Positions 18,369 through 27,711 are shown, numbered from the stretch's first letter. The stretch: DNA of 64,000 bases from an uncultured Collinsella sp. (GCA_900557455.1 USSM01000001.1:1-64000); one strand, 5' to 3'. Notes: generated from the sequence alone by a model not told the origin. Program-made: numbers and translations.

Positions 18369-19044
18369 TCCGATTCTGCTGACCGCCGTCTGCGCCGTGG
18401 TCTCGTTCTTTATCGGAGCGATTCCGTTTGGCCTGATCTTGGGCCGCGTGTTCAACCACACGGACATTCGCAAGGCGGGCTCCGGCAACATCGGCACCAC
18501 CAACGCGCTGCGCGTGGCCGGCCCCAAGGTGGCCGCGCTCACGCTGCTGCTCGACTGCCTTAAGGGCGCCATCTGCGTCCTTATCGCGCGTCCGCTTATC
18601 GCCGACTTGGGCTATGGCTTCCCCGTGAGCATTATGGCCCCCGGCGCCGCCGGCGACTGGATGCTCGGCGTCATCTGCCTGGCAGCCGTGTGGGGCCATA
18701 TCTTCTCGCCCTACCTCAATTTCCATGGCGGCAAGGGTATCGCGGTTGGTCTGGGCGTCATCCTCGCCTGGTACTGGCCTATTGGCCTGTCGTTGCTGGG
18801 CATGTTTATCGTGGCCGTCGCCATCACCAAGTTTGTGTCGGTGGGCTCGCTTGCCGCTGCCATCGGTCTTCCCATCGCTGCCTGCGCGGTCTTTCCGTAC
18901 AGCAGCCTGGGACTTAAGTTTTGCATGGCGATGATCGGCATCACCGTGGTGTGGGCCCATCGTGCGAACATCAAAAAGCTCATGACCGGTAAGGAATCCA
19001 AGCTCTCGTTTACCAAGCGCGTCACCGAGCCCGACGATAAGTAG
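18361..19044 (+). CDS. plsY: Glycerol-3-phosphate acyltransferase PlsY
   Basis: A 227-residue polytopic membrane protein with about five hydrophobic segments. Family motifs are SGNIGTTNALR near 41, the glycine-rich HGGKGIAVGLG (residues near 122), and VWAHRANIKKLMTGKE at the end. It transfers acyl groups from acyl phosphate to glycerol-3-phosphate, the first step of phospholipid synthesis. PlsX is not in the window. The ATG at 18361 overlaps der by 8 bases with AAGGAG upstream. Confidence 0.94.
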   Translation: MHNPILLTAVCAVVSFFIGAIPFGLILGRVFNHTDIRKAGSGNIGTTNALRVAGPKVAALTLLLDCLKGAICVLIARPLIADLGYGFPVSIMAPGAAGDWMLGVICLAAVWGHIFSPYLNFHGGKGIAVGLGVILAWYWPIGLSLLGMFIVAVAITKFVSVGSLAAAIGLPIAACAVFPYSSLGLKFCMAMIGITVVWAHRANIKKLMTGKESKLSFTKRVTEPDDK

Positions 19045-19053
19045 GAGAGAGTC

Positions 19054-20061
19054 ATGAATGTTGCGCTGATTGGCTCCGGCTCCTGGGGAACCGCCGTCGC
19101 CGGCCTTGCCGCCGCGCGAGCCGAGCGCGTGACCATGTGGGCCCACAGCGAGCAGACGGCCGCCGGCATCAATGGCGAGCACCGCAACCCCCGGTATTTG
19201 GTGGGCTACGAGCTGCCCGGCAACGTCGTCGCCACCACGGACCTGGTACAGGCGCTCGACGGCGCCGAGGCCATCATCTTCGCCGTTCCTTCGACGCACC
19301 TTCGCAGCGTGTGCCACCAGGCCGCGCCCTTTATCGCAGCCAATACCCCGGTGCTCTGCCTCACCAAGGGCATTGAGCCCGAGTCCGGCCTGCTCATGAG
19401 CGAGGTCATCGCCAGCGAGATCGGCAACGAGGCGCGCGTGGCGGCGCTCTCGGGCCCCAACCATGCCGAGGAGATCTGCCGCAGCGGGCTTTCTGCCGCC
19501 GTCATCGCCAGCAAAGATCCGCAGATAGGGGAGACCTTTAAGGACCTGCTCCTGTCCACGGCCTTCCGCATCTATCTGTCGCAAGACATGACCGGTGTCG
19601 AGGTTTGCGGCGCCATGAAAAATGTCATCGCCATCGTGTGCGGCATCTCCGCCGGCACCGGTGCCGGCGACAACACGCTCGCCCTCATCATGACGCGCGG
19701 CCTGGCCGAGATTAGCCGTCTGGTGCATGCCCGCGGCGGTCAAGCTATGACCTGCATGGGACTTGCCGGCATGGGTGACCTCATTGCCACCTGCACCTCG
19801 GAGCATTCGCGCAACCGCACCTTTGGCTACGAGTTTGCCCACGGCGTGTCGCTCGACGAGTATCAGACGCGCACGCATATGGTTGTCGAGGGCGCCGTCG
19901 CGGCCCGCAGCGTGAGCGAGCTTGCCCGTTCACTGGGCGTAGACATTCCGCTCACCTTTGCCGTGGAGCAAACGCTCTACAACGGTGTTACTTTGGATAG
20001 GGCGCTCGAGATTCTTACCGAACGCGTCCCTTCTCAAGAGTTCTACGGACTCACCGACTAG
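19054..20061 (+). CDS. gpsA: NAD(P)H glycerol-3-phosphate dehydrogenase
   Basis: A 335-residue enzyme that reduces dihydroxyacetone phosphate to sn-glycerol-3-phosphate, supplying PlsY. The dinucleotide fold starts with GSGSWGTA at 7-14. LTKGIE and LSGPNHAEE appear near 108-133, CGAMKNVIAI with the active lysine near 189, and GLAGMGDLIATCTS near 235. It has a standard C-terminus. GGAGAG lies before the ATG. It is 9 bases after plsY and shares its operon. Confidence 0.95.
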   Translation: MNVALIGSGSWGTAVAGLAAARAERVTMWAHSEQTAAGINGEHRNPRYLVGYELPGNVVATTDLVQALDGAEAIIFAVPSTHLRSVCHQAAPFIAANTPVLCLTKGIEPESGLLMSEVIASEIGNEARVAALSGPNHAEEICRSGLSAAVIASKDPQIGETFKDLLLSTAFRIYLSQDMTGVEVCGAMKNVIAIVCGISAGTGAGDNTLALIMTRGLAEISRLVHARGGQAMTCMGLAGMGDLIATCTSEHSRNRTFGYEFAHGVSLDEYQTRTHMVVEGAVAARSVSELARSLGVDIPLTFAVEQTLYNGVTLDRALEILTERVPSQEFYGLTD

Positions 20062-20079
20062 CGCAGAAAGGCTTCTACC

Positions 20080-20751
20080 ATGGGTTCCATCAAAATCGCT
20101 CCGTCCATCCTTTCGGCCGACATGGCCAACCTCAAGGGCGAGCTCGACAAGATCGCCGGTGCCGACTACGTGCACTTCGACGTTATGGACGGTCACTTTA
20201 CCGGCAACCTCACCTTTGGCGTCGACATCCTCAAGGCCGTCAAGCGCTCCACCGATGTACCGGTCGACGCGCACCTGATGGTGTCGAACCCCGACGAGAC
20301 CGTTGATTGGTACGCCGACGCCGGTGCCGACATGATCACCGTGCACTACGAGGCTTCCACGCACCTGCACCGCACGCTCACGCATCTGCAGCAGCGCGGC
20401 GTCAAGGCCGGTGTGGTGCTCAACCCCGCCACGCCCGTCTGCGTGCTCGATAGCATCATCGACATTGTCGATATGGTGCTGCTCATGAGCGTGAACCCCG
20501 GCTTTGGCGGCCAGAGCTTTATCCCCGGCACCATCGCCAAACTGCACGAGCTCAAGGCCATGTGTGAGCGCCACGGCGTTTCGCCCCTCATCGAGGTCGA
20601 CGGCGGCATCTCTTCCAAAAACATCGCCGAGGTCGTTAAGGCCGGTGCCGATGTTCTGGTGGCCGGCTCCGCCGTATTTAAGTCCGAAGATCCCGCTGCC
20701 GAGGTTGCGCTGCTGCAGAAGCTGGGCAACGAGGCCGCACAGGAGGCATAA
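20080..20751 (+). CDS. rpe: Ribulose-phosphate 3-epimerase
   Basis: A 223-residue TIM barrel. It begins IKIAPSILSADMANL and has the metal-binding HFDVMDGHFTGNLTFG stretch (HFDVMDG near 30). VLLMSVNPGFGGQSF comes near 140 and IEVDGGISSKN near 173, with catalytic aspartates in the DVMD and DGG motifs. It interconverts ribulose-5-phosphate and xylulose-5-phosphate in the pentose phosphate pathway. GAAAGG precedes the ATG. It is probably co-transcribed with gpsA and the desulfurase. Confidence 0.96.
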   Translation: MGSIKIAPSILSADMANLKGELDKIAGADYVHFDVMDGHFTGNLTFGVDILKAVKRSTDVPVDAHLMVSNPDETVDWYADAGADMITVHYEASTHLHRTLTHLQQRGVKAGVVLNPATPVCVLDSIIDIVDMVLLMSVNPGFGGQSFIPGTIAKLHELKAMCERHGVSPLIEVDGGISSKNIAEVVKAGADVLVAGSAVFKSEDPAAEVALLQKLGNEAAQEA

Positions 20752-20757
20752 ACCCTT

Positions 20758-21936
20758 ATGACCGCAGGTCAAAACCGCATACCCGTGAATCTTGACTATG
20801 CCGCCTCGACGCCCATGCGCGCCGAGGCGCTCCTTGCGCAGCGCGAGTACGACGACAGCGAGCTTGCCGGCGTCAACCCCAACTCGCTGCACTCGCTCGG
20901 CCGCAAGGCTGCCGCGCGTCTGGAGGTTGCACGTCGCGAGATCGCCCGCAGCTTTGGCGCACGCGTTCGCCCGTCCGAGATCATCCTTACCAACGGCGGC
21001 ACCGAGGCCAACCAGCTGGCGCTGCTCGGTCTTGCCGAGGGCGTTCGTCAGCGCGACCGTAAGCGTGACCGCGTGATCGTTTCGGCCATCGAGCACGATT
21101 CGATTTTGGACAACCTGCCGCTGCTGCGCGCCGCCGGCTTTACCGTCGACCTGGTGCAGCCCTGCCGCGCTGGCTACATAGAGCCCGCCACGCTTGTCGA
21201 GCTGCTAGGCGACGACGTGGCGCTCGTGACCATCATGGTCGCCAACAACGAGACCGGCGTGGTGCAGCCCATCCGCGAGCTGGCCGCCGCCGCACATGCT
21301 GCCGGCGCCCTGTTCCACACCGATGCCATCCAGGGCTATCTGCATATTCCTCTCGATGTCACCGAGCTGGGCGTCGATGCTATGACCGTTGCCGCGCACA
21401 AGATCGGCGGCCCCGTGGCATCCGGAGCGCTCTACCTTAAGAGCCGCACGCCGCTGCGTCCGCGCATCTTTGGCGGCGGACAGGAGGCCGGTCGTCGTGC
21501 CGGCACGCAGGACCTGCGCACGCAGCTGGCCTTTGCCGCTGCCGCCCGCACGTTGGCGCCCCGCGTGGCCCAGGAGCGTACGATGCTGCAAGCTCTTTCC
21601 GACAAGCTCTACGCCACGCTTACGGCTCATCCGCGTATTCATGCCACCATGGGCGACTACGCACAGGCCGATCGTCTGCCGGGCATGGTTTCGATCTACG
21701 TCGACGGCATGGACTCCGAGGAGCTCATCGTCAAGCTCGACGCCGCCGGCTTTGAGGTATCGGCAGGCTCGGCGTGCTCGAGCGGCAGCATGGACCCGAG
21801 CCATGTTTTAAGCGCGATGGGCATCGGTCGCGAGCAGGCATTGGGCGCACTGCGCATTTCCTTTGATGACCGCGTGAATCCTGCTGACCTGGATGAGTTT
21901 GCCCAGACGCTGCTCTCGATCGTGGGTGCCGCATGA
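20758..21936 (+). CDS. Cysteine desulfurase, NifS/IscS-like
   Basis: A 392-residue PLP enzyme of aminotransferase class V. It begins LDYAASTPMRAEA. The PLP lysine lies in AAHKIGGP near 214, and the mobile catalytic cysteine in SAGSACSSGSMDPSHVL near 339. It removes sulfur from cysteine for Fe-S clusters or tRNA thiolation. No IscU or MnmA neighbour is visible, so the acceptor is unknown. The stop overlaps the next gene by 4 bases (ATGA). Confidence 0.92.
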   Translation: MTAGQNRIPVNLDYAASTPMRAEALLAQREYDDSELAGVNPNSLHSLGRKAAARLEVARREIARSFGARVRPSEIILTNGGTEANQLALLGLAEGVRQRDRKRDRVIVSAIEHDSILDNLPLLRAAGFTVDLVQPCRAGYIEPATLVELLGDDVALVTIMVANNETGVVQPIRELAAAAHAAGALFHTDAIQGYLHIPLDVTELGVDAMTVAAHKIGGPVASGALYLKSRTPLRPRIFGGGQEAGRRAGTQDLRTQLAFAAAARTLAPRVAQERTMLQALSDKLYATLTAHPRIHATMGDYAQADRLPGMVSIYVDGMDSEELIVKLDAAGFEVSAGSACSSGSMDPSHVLSAMGIGREQALGALRISFDDRVNPADLDEFAQTLLSIVGAA

Positions 21937-22742
21937 TCGTCGCCGAGCTTGAGCGCGCGCTGCTGGCACGCTACCCCAAGGCGGACGCCGAGGGCTGGGA
22001 TCATGTAGGGCTCTCCGTGGGCGACCCTGCCGCCGAGATTGCTGGCGTGGCCTGCGCACTCGATGCGACCGAAGCTAATGTTCGCCGCGCACAAGATGCC
22101 GGTGCCAACGTGCTGCTGACGCATCACCCCGTCTATATCAAGGCGCCCGAGGCGTTTTGTCCGGCGGATGCGTCACGCCCCCAGTGCAGCGCTGCGCTGT
22201 ACGAGGCGGCCCGTTGCGGCGTGAGCATTATTTCGCTCCACACCAACCTGGACCGTTCGCACGAAGCGCGCGTTCGCCTGAGTGAGTTGCTGGGCGCTGA
22301 ACCCATGAGCTCGCTGGAGCATGTGGACGACCCCGAGGCAACCGGCCTGGGCGCGCTTGCAACGCTCAACGACCCGTGCACGCTGCGCGATCTTGCCACC
22401 CGTGCTGCCACGGCCTTCGGCAGTGACCCGCGTGTGTGGGGCGAAGCCGATCGCCCGTGCCGCACCGTCGCCATTTTGGGCGGCTCCCTGGGCGACTTTG
22501 GAGAGCTCGCCATCACCGCGGGCACAGATGTTGTCGTGACGGGCGAGGCGGGCTACCACGTGGCGCAAGACCTTGCCTTGCGTGGGCTACCGGTGATCTT
22601 GCTCGGCCACGACCGCTCCGAGGAGCCGTTCGTTGATATATTGATGAACTCTGCAGTTGACGCCGGGGTCGACCCCCGTCATGCGATTAAAATACTGAAC
22701 CCTTGCCAATGGTGGACTGTGACAAAAGGAGAGAACTTATGA
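21933..22742 (+). CDS. Nif3-like dinuclear metal-centre protein
   Basis: A 269-residue YqfO/NIF3-family protein. It has the metal-binding HHPVYIKAPE near 63, HTNLDRSHEA near 107 and a C-terminal TGEAGYHVAQDLALRG with another histidine. GTP cyclohydrolase I type 2 activity has been proposed for related proteins but remains uncertain. It overlaps the desulfurase upstream and the zinc-ribbon gene downstream (ATGA), so the three are coupled. Confidence 0.88.
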   Translation: MIVAELERALLARYPKADAEGWDHVGLSVGDPAAEIAGVACALDATEANVRRAQDAGANVLLTHHPVYIKAPEAFCPADASRPQCSAALYEAARCGVSIISLHTNLDRSHEARVRLSELLGAEPMSSLEHVDDPEATGLGALATLNDPCTLRDLATRAATAFGSDPRVWGEADRPCRTVAILGGSLGDFGELAITAGTDVVVTGEAGYHVAQDLALRGLPVILLGHDRSEEPFVDILMNSAVDAGVDPRHAIKILNPCQWWTVTKGENL

Positions 22743-23458
22743 GCGCCGGCGCTACGCTACTCAAGCTGCAACAGATCGATTTGGAGCTCGCCCGCAACAA
22801 GAGCGAACTTGCCAATATGCCGGAGCTCAAGGAGCTCGCTTCCAAGCGCAAGACCTATGTGAAGCTCAAGTCCGAGATGACCAAGCTCTACGCCCAGCGC
22901 AAGGATCTGGACATTGAGCTCGACGATCTCAATACAACCGAGATTCAGACCAACAACGCCATCGAGGCTGCCAAGAAGCGCCACGTCGACGGCTCCGACT
23001 ACCGCGAGGTTCAGGACCTGGAAAATGAGCTCGCCACCCTGGCCAAGCGTCTGGACAAGATTGAGCACACCCGCAAGGACGTCGTTGTCGCCCATAAGGA
23101 GGCGCTCGACCGCGAGGCCCGCGCGCAGGCAATCATCGCCAAGTTCGAGGAGGGCGTGAAGGCCGATACCAAGGCCGCCCGCGCCAAGGCTGCCGACCTG
23201 CAGGCTCAGATTGACGCCGCCGCTAAGGAGCGCACCGCGCTTGCTGCCACGCTGCCCGCCGACGTGCTCACCGACTACGAACGTCTGCTCAAGCAGTTCC
23301 GTGGCCTGGCCGTCGAAACCATTCAGGGCAACATCCCCACGGTCTGCCACACCGCGCTGCAGGCGTCGTCCATGAGCGACCTCAACCATGACGGCAGTGA
23401 GATTACGCACTGCCCGTACTGCCACCGCCTGCTCGTGCTCCCTAGCAAGGAAGCCTAA
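22739..23458 (+). CDS. C4-type zinc-ribbon coiled-coil protein (DUF164-like)
   Basis: A 239-residue protein. A long charged coiled coil (about 5-180) is followed by a C-terminal zinc-ribbon-like end with VCHTAL and HCPYCHRLLV. The family normally shows two CxxC knuckles. Here the first has only one cysteine followed by histidine, so three cysteines and histidines would have to bind the metal. AAAGGAGAG lies before the ATG at 22739, which overlaps the Nif3-like stop. Function unknown; possibly nucleic-acid or protein binding. Confidence 0.85.
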   Translation: MSAGATLLKLQQIDLELARNKSELANMPELKELASKRKTYVKLKSEMTKLYAQRKDLDIELDDLNTTEIQTNNAIEAAKKRHVDGSDYREVQDLENELATLAKRLDKIEHTRKDVVVAHKEALDREARAQAIIAKFEEGVKADTKAARAKAADLQAQIDAAAKERTALAATLPADVLTDYERLLKQFRGLAVETIQGNIPTVCHTALQASSMSDLNHDGSEITHCPYCHRLLVLPSKEA

Positions 23459-23460
23459 CG

Positions 23461-24675
23461 ATGACGGCGGCACCCAACAATTCAATGCTACTTGAGGGAA
23501 ATACGATCCTGCTGGGCATTACCGGCGGGATCGCCGCCTATAAGTCGTGCAATATCGTGCGTCTGCTGCAAAAGCGCGGCGCACGCGTCAAGGTCGTTAT
23601 GAGCGAGCATGCCACCGAGTTTGTGGGCCCGCTCACCTTCCGCGCGCTCACCAATGAGCCGGTCGCAGTGGGTCTGTTCGACGACCCCTCCGACCCCATC
23701 CACCACATTTCGCTGGCACAGGAGCCCGATCTGGTGGTCGTGACGCCCGCGACGGCCAATATCATCGCCAAGATGGCCAACGGCATCGCCGATGACCTCA
23801 TCTCCACTACGCTGCTTGCCACGCCGCGACCCATCGTGATCGCACCCGCCATGAACAACGGCATGTGGAAGGCGCCGGCGACGCAGGCCAACATGGCCAC
23901 GCTGCGCGAGCGCGGTGTCCATGTGGTGGGTCCGGGCAGCGGCTACCTTGCCTGCGGCGACGTGGACACGGGACGCATGAGCGAGCCCGAGGACATCGTA
24001 GAGGCTGTCTGTGAGGTGCTCAACCCCGCGCCACAGGACCTGGCGGGTAAGCGCATCGTAATTACCGCCGGTCCCACGCACGAGCCGATCGACCCCGTGC
24101 GATTCATTGGCAACCGCTCTTCGGGCAAGATGGGCATCGCCCTGGCGGGGGAGGCCGCACGCCGCGGCGCTGCGGTCACGCTCGTGTTGGGACCGACATC
24201 ACTCGATGTGCCCTGCGGCGTGGAGTGCGTGCGCGTGCAGACCGCCGCAGAGATGCTCCAGGCGGCCCTGAGCGCCTTCCAGACGGCCGATGCGGCAATT
24301 TGTGCGGCCGCCGTCGCCGACTACACCCCCGCGGCCCCTGCGGACCATAAGCTTAAAAAGGCCAACGAGCGCCTGGATCGCATCGAACTGGTCGAGACGG
24401 TCGATATTTTGGCCGAGCTCTCGCGCCAGAAGGGCGAGCGATGCGTGATCGGATTTGCGGCCGAGACCGATAACGTTGTCGAGTACGCAGAGCGCAAATT
24501 GGCCCGCAAGGGGTGCGATGTAATAATCGCCAACGATGTCTCACGCACCGATTCGGGCTTTGGGACCGACACCAACAAGGCCTGGATTGTGAGCACAACG
24601 GGTACGCAAGAACTTCCCGTACTAACAAAACCCCAGCTCGCAGATACAATTTTGGACTTGCTTCAAAATTTGTAA
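23461..24675 (+). CDS. coaBC: Bifunctional phosphopantothenoylcysteine decarboxylase / synthetase
   Basis: A 404-residue two-domain coenzyme A enzyme. The CoaC flavin domain has GITGGIAAYKS near 19, TPATANIIAKMANGIADDL near 96, PAMNNGMW near 131 and SGYLACGDVDTGRM with the catalytic cysteine near 163. The CoaB domain starts around 195 with VITAGPTHEPIDPVRFIGNRSSGKMG (core AGPTHEPIDPVRF) and ends with NDVSRTDSGFGTDTNKAW. It starts 2 bases after the zinc-ribbon gene. Confidence 0.95.
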   Translation: MTAAPNNSMLLEGNTILLGITGGIAAYKSCNIVRLLQKRGARVKVVMSEHATEFVGPLTFRALTNEPVAVGLFDDPSDPIHHISLAQEPDLVVVTPATANIIAKMANGIADDLISTTLLATPRPIVIAPAMNNGMWKAPATQANMATLRERGVHVVGPGSGYLACGDVDTGRMSEPEDIVEAVCEVLNPAPQDLAGKRIVITAGPTHEPIDPVRFIGNRSSGKMGIALAGEAARRGAAVTLVLGPTSLDVPCGVECVRVQTAAEMLQAALSAFQTADAAICAAAVADYTPAAPADHKLKKANERLDRIELVETVDILAELSRQKGERCVIGFAAETDNVVEYAERKLARKGCDVIIANDVSRTDSGFGTDTNKAWIVSTTGTQELPVLTKPQLADTILDLLQNL

Positions 24676-24683
24676 AAAAGTTC

Positions 24684-24713
24684 TTGCACAAGTCTAAAGT
24701 TTCGGGTTAATAT
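24684..24713 (+). promoter_or_regulatory. Promoter of tRNA-Pro
   Basis: TTGCAC (24684-24689) and TAATAT (24708-24713) are 18 bases apart, 43 bases before the tRNA. No terminator is seen between coaBC and this promoter. Confidence 0.6.
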
Positions 24714-24755
24714 ACTCCCTGTTGCGAGCGAGAGCAGAGCAACAAACAAAAGCTT

Positions 24756-24832
<77 letters not shown>

Positions 24833-24841
24833 GAAGTTTGC

Positions 24842-24872
24842 AGGTCAGGCACCTAGTGCCTGACCTTTTTTG
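24842..24872 (+). terminator. Terminator of tRNA-Pro
   Basis: AGGTCAGGCAC (24842-24852) pairs perfectly with GTGCCTGACCT (24856-24866) around a CTA loop, followed by a T run. Confidence 0.92.
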
Positions 24873-25016
24873 TTTAATAATCAATTGCTTAAAGCAACGA
24901 AGAAGCAACGACCAACCGTCCTCCACATGTCTGGACTCTCTATGCTCGCGCTGGATAGACATCGCCAGAACGGGTATAGTATCGAAAGTTTTGTCGTTTA
25001 CCAGCGGGGGAGTCCT

Positions 25017-25721
25017 GTGGGCATCAAAAAGAAGATCAAAAAGGAGCTTATCGGCACTTCCGATTACCCGTCGAATAAGATCTTCACGATCTCCAATTTC
25101 ATTACCTTCACGCGCCTGATCCTCACGCTGGTCTTCCTGTACCTGTTTGTGACGGACAACAACCGTGTCGTCGCCATCGTCATCTATGCCATCGCGGCCT
25201 CCACCGACTGGATGGACGGCCAGATTGCCCGCATGACCAAAACGGTCTCGTGGCTCGGCAAGGTTATGGATCCCATCTGCGACCGTGCGCTGCTATTTAC
25301 CGGCGTACTGGGCCTGGTGGTCCGCGGCGAGCTTCCCATCTGGGTCTGCGTGCTCATCATTGGTCGCGATATATACCTGGGTATCGGCACGCTCATCGTG
25401 CGCCACTATCACCGCCGCCCCATCGACGTCGTCTTTCCCGGCAAGATTGCGACGGCGCTGCTCATGACCGGCTTCTCGCTCATGCTGTTGGGCTTTCCCA
25501 CTGTGAATGGCTGGCATCTGTTGCCCGCCACGTTCACGGCATTCCCGGGCCTAAACGGCAGCCCAGTACCGCTTGGCATCTTCTTTGTGTACGGCGGCGT
25601 CATCTTCTCCATGCTCACCGCTGTCATCTATTCCATTAAGGGTGGAGCGGCCATTAAACAAGCCGTGGCGCATCCCGAGGACGAAGACATCGACTTTCTT
25701 AACCCCGAAATCGAAGACTAA
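25017..25721 (+). CDS. CDP-alcohol phosphatidyltransferase, PgsA-like
   Basis: A 234-residue integral membrane enzyme with about six hydrophobic segments. The catalytic motif D-x2-DG-x2-AR-x8-G-x3-D-x3-D is complete as DWMDGQIAR near 64 continuing to GKVMDPICD. The GTG at 25017 is chosen because GGGGGAG lies 5 bases upstream; the longer frame to 24870 overlaps the tRNA-Pro terminator area. A second, different pgsA lies at 46010, so this one may make another phospholipid. In Mycobacterium pgsA2 lies near garA and ftsR, the same company as here. Confidence 0.87.
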   Translation: MGIKKKIKKELIGTSDYPSNKIFTISNFITFTRLILTLVFLYLFVTDNNRVVAIVIYAIAASTDWMDGQIARMTKTVSWLGKVMDPICDRALLFTGVLGLVVRGELPIWVCVLIIGRDIYLGIGTLIVRHYHRRPIDVVFPGKIATALLMTGFSLMLLGFPTVNGWHLLPATFTAFPGLNGSPVPLGIFFVYGGVIFSMLTAVIYSIKGGAAIKQAVAHPEDEDIDFLNPEIED

Positions 25722-25787
25722 GTCGTTGGGGTATGATTACGTACAGTTCATTCTTTGCGGCATGTCCGCGTTAAGTTAGGGGTTGTC

Positions 25788-26222
25788 ATGGACAACATGG
25801 TTAACAATATGCCTCAGAACGATAAGGCCTCAGACGCCACCTGCGTTTTCCGCGTTCCTTCGAGCGATGTCACCGTTCCCGACCTCATGGCCAACGTGCA
25901 CATCACCGCGCCCGTCTTATCTATCGTCAAAGGCCCTCAAACCGGTGCAGCCTTTGAGCTCGAGGATAATGTGACCACCATCGGCCGCGATCCCGCTAAC
26001 GGCATCTTCCTCAACGACATGACCGTGTCGCGTAGCCATGCGCGCATTATTCGCGAGGGTCTGGGTGCCCGCATCGAAGACCTGGGCTCGCTCAACGGTA
26101 CGTGGGTTGACGGCGCTATCGTCAACGGCGCACCGCTGCACGATGGCTCTTCCGTCCAGATCGGTACGTTTACGCTCATCTACCACGAGAGCACGCCGGA
26201 GCGCATCGAAACCGGTGAGTAG
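25788..26222 (+). CDS. FHA domain protein, GarA/OdhI-like
   Basis: A 144-residue protein. An N-terminal flexible arm contains SDATCVFRVP, which resembles the ETTSVFR phospho-acceptor motif of GarA. The FHA domain follows (about 52-138), with TIGRDPANGI, the phosphothreonine-binding SRSHARII and LGSLNGTWVDG. In Actinobacteria a Ser/Thr kinase phosphorylates the arm, which then folds back on the FHA domain and frees metabolic enzymes. No kinase gene is in the window. It starts 66 bases after the PgsA-like gene and lies 3 bases before the MerR regulator. Confidence 0.87.
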   Translation: MDNMVNNMPQNDKASDATCVFRVPSSDVTVPDLMANVHITAPVLSIVKGPQTGAAFELEDNVTTIGRDPANGIFLNDMTVSRSHARIIREGLGARIEDLGSLNGTWVDGAIVNGAPLHDGSSVQIGTFTLIYHESTPERIETGE

Positions 26223-26225
26223 GGC

Positions 26226-27110
26226 ATGGCCGAACGCAATTATCTGAGTATCGGCCAGGTCGTCAATCTACTTCGAGGCGCATACCCCGATCTTTCGAAC
26301 TCAAAAATTAGATTTCTCGAAGATGAGGGGCTCATCACCCCTCATCGCACGCCTAAGGGCTATCGTCAGTACTCCAAGGAGGACGTTGACCGCCTGGAGG
26401 TCATTCTGCACCTCCAGAAGACTCGCTACATGCCGCTCAACGTGATCAAGCAGCGCCTGGAAAACGCCACGGACCTGTCTACGCTCGCCTACGAGGTGGG
26501 CCTGTTGTCCGATGTTCCGCTCAAGACGGAACCCAAGGAGACTAAGCAAAAACTGCATCCCATCGAGACCATCCCCGATATGCTCGGAGTCGAGATCTCG
26601 TTTATCCGCTCCCTGGCCGAAAACGACCTCATTCGCATCATCAAAAGCCCGCAGAATCGCGAGCTTGTCGATGGCCGCGATTTCCCAATCATCCGCTATT
26701 GCTCCGAGCTTTCGCGCTTCCATATCGAGCCGCGCAACCTGCGCCAGTACGTATCGTCCGCAAACCGCGAGTCCTCGATGTTTGAGCAGGTTCTCGTGAG
26801 CATGCTCGGCATGGATACCTCCGATGACGAGCGCGATGCCAAGCTCGAGCGTGCGTTTAAGAAGCTGCATGACCTCACCGAGGGCGTCCATACCGCTCTG
26901 CTCAAGAACCGTGTATTCGAGTCGCTCAACGCCGTGGTCGAGGACGCCGATATCGATGCCCTCGACGAGGAGATCGCACGCTCCGAGTCAACCAAGGCCA
27001 AAAGCGAAGAGACATCTACCTCCGCGGTCCCCGTGCGTGAGGAATCCCTCGTGCAGCCGCTCAAGGTTGTCGCCCCCTCACGCGCCGGCACCGCCAGCGC
27101 GGCCAAATAG
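26226..27110 (+). CDS. MerR-family transcriptional regulator, FtsR-like
   Basis: A 294-residue protein. The N-terminal winged helix runs YLSIGQVVNLLRGAYPDLS to KIRFLEDEGLITPHRTPKGYRQYSKEDVDRL (core FLEDEGLI and GYRQYS, about 1-65). A coiled region follows, then a second winged-helix-like segment (IPDMLGVEISFIRSLAEND) and an acidic C-terminus. The layout and position after a GarA-like gene match Rv1828/FtsR, which activates ftsZ in Corynebacterium. That target is not testable here. GGGC and weak purines precede the ATG. Confidence 0.87.
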   Translation: MAERNYLSIGQVVNLLRGAYPDLSNSKIRFLEDEGLITPHRTPKGYRQYSKEDVDRLEVILHLQKTRYMPLNVIKQRLENATDLSTLAYEVGLLSDVPLKTEPKETKQKLHPIETIPDMLGVEISFIRSLAENDLIRIIKSPQNRELVDGRDFPIIRYCSELSRFHIEPRNLRQYVSSANRESSMFEQVLVSMLGMDTSDDERDAKLERAFKKLHDLTEGVHTALLKNRVFESLNAVVEDADIDALDEEIARSESTKAKSEETSTSAVPVREESLVQPLKVVAPSRAGTASAAK

Positions 27111-27148
27111 ACGCTGCTACAAACCAGCCTCCCCTGAAAGGTCATGCC

Positions 27149-27679
27149 ATGTACGACTTCGAATCTCACATCGTCGACATCCCCGACTATCCCGAGCTCG
27201 GAGTTGTCTTTAAGGACATCACGCCGCTCTTTGGTAATCCCGAAGCGCTAAAGGCCATGGTAGATGCCCTGGCCGAGCATTTTGCCGGCATGGGCATCAC
27301 CAAGGTCGTGGGTCCCGAGGCTCGCGGCTTTATGGTCGGCGTGCCCGTGGCCGTCGCCCTGGGCGCTGGCTTTGTGCCCGCACGCAAGCCGGGCAAGCTG
27401 CCTCGCAAGACGGTGAGCGAGAGCTACGAGCTCGAATATGGCACCGACTCTATCGAGATCCACGCCGATGCCATTACCTCTAAAGATACCGTGTTGATTC
27501 TGGACGACTTGGTCGCGACGGGCGGAACCGTCGAGGCAACAGGTAAACTGGTGCGAGATATGGGCGCAAAGCTTGTGGGTTACGGTTGTATCCTCGAGCT
27601 TGCGTTTCTTAACCCGCGCAAGAAGCTCACGCCTTCCAACGAGGACGTCGAGCTCTTTAGCCTGGTAACGGTGGACTAG
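27149..27679 (+). CDS. apt: Adenine phosphoribosyltransferase
   Basis: A 176-residue type I phosphoribosyltransferase. It begins with DIPDYPELGVVFKDITPLFG, and the PRPP loop is VLILDDLVATGGTVEAT near 114-130. GPEARGFMVGVPVA and ARKPGKLPRKT are also typical of APT. It salvages adenine to AMP. AAAGG lies before the ATG, and the downstream hydrolase gene begins 32 bases after the stop. Confidence 0.95.
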   Translation: MYDFESHIVDIPDYPELGVVFKDITPLFGNPEALKAMVDALAEHFAGMGITKVVGPEARGFMVGVPVAVALGAGFVPARKPGKLPRKTVSESYELEYGTDSIEIHADAITSKDTVLILDDLVATGGTVEATGKLVRDMGAKLVGYGCILELAFLNPRKKLTPSNEDVELFSLVTVD

Positions 27680-27711
27680 CCGCTACCCTTAGATACCGGA
27701 AAGGAAGCTCC

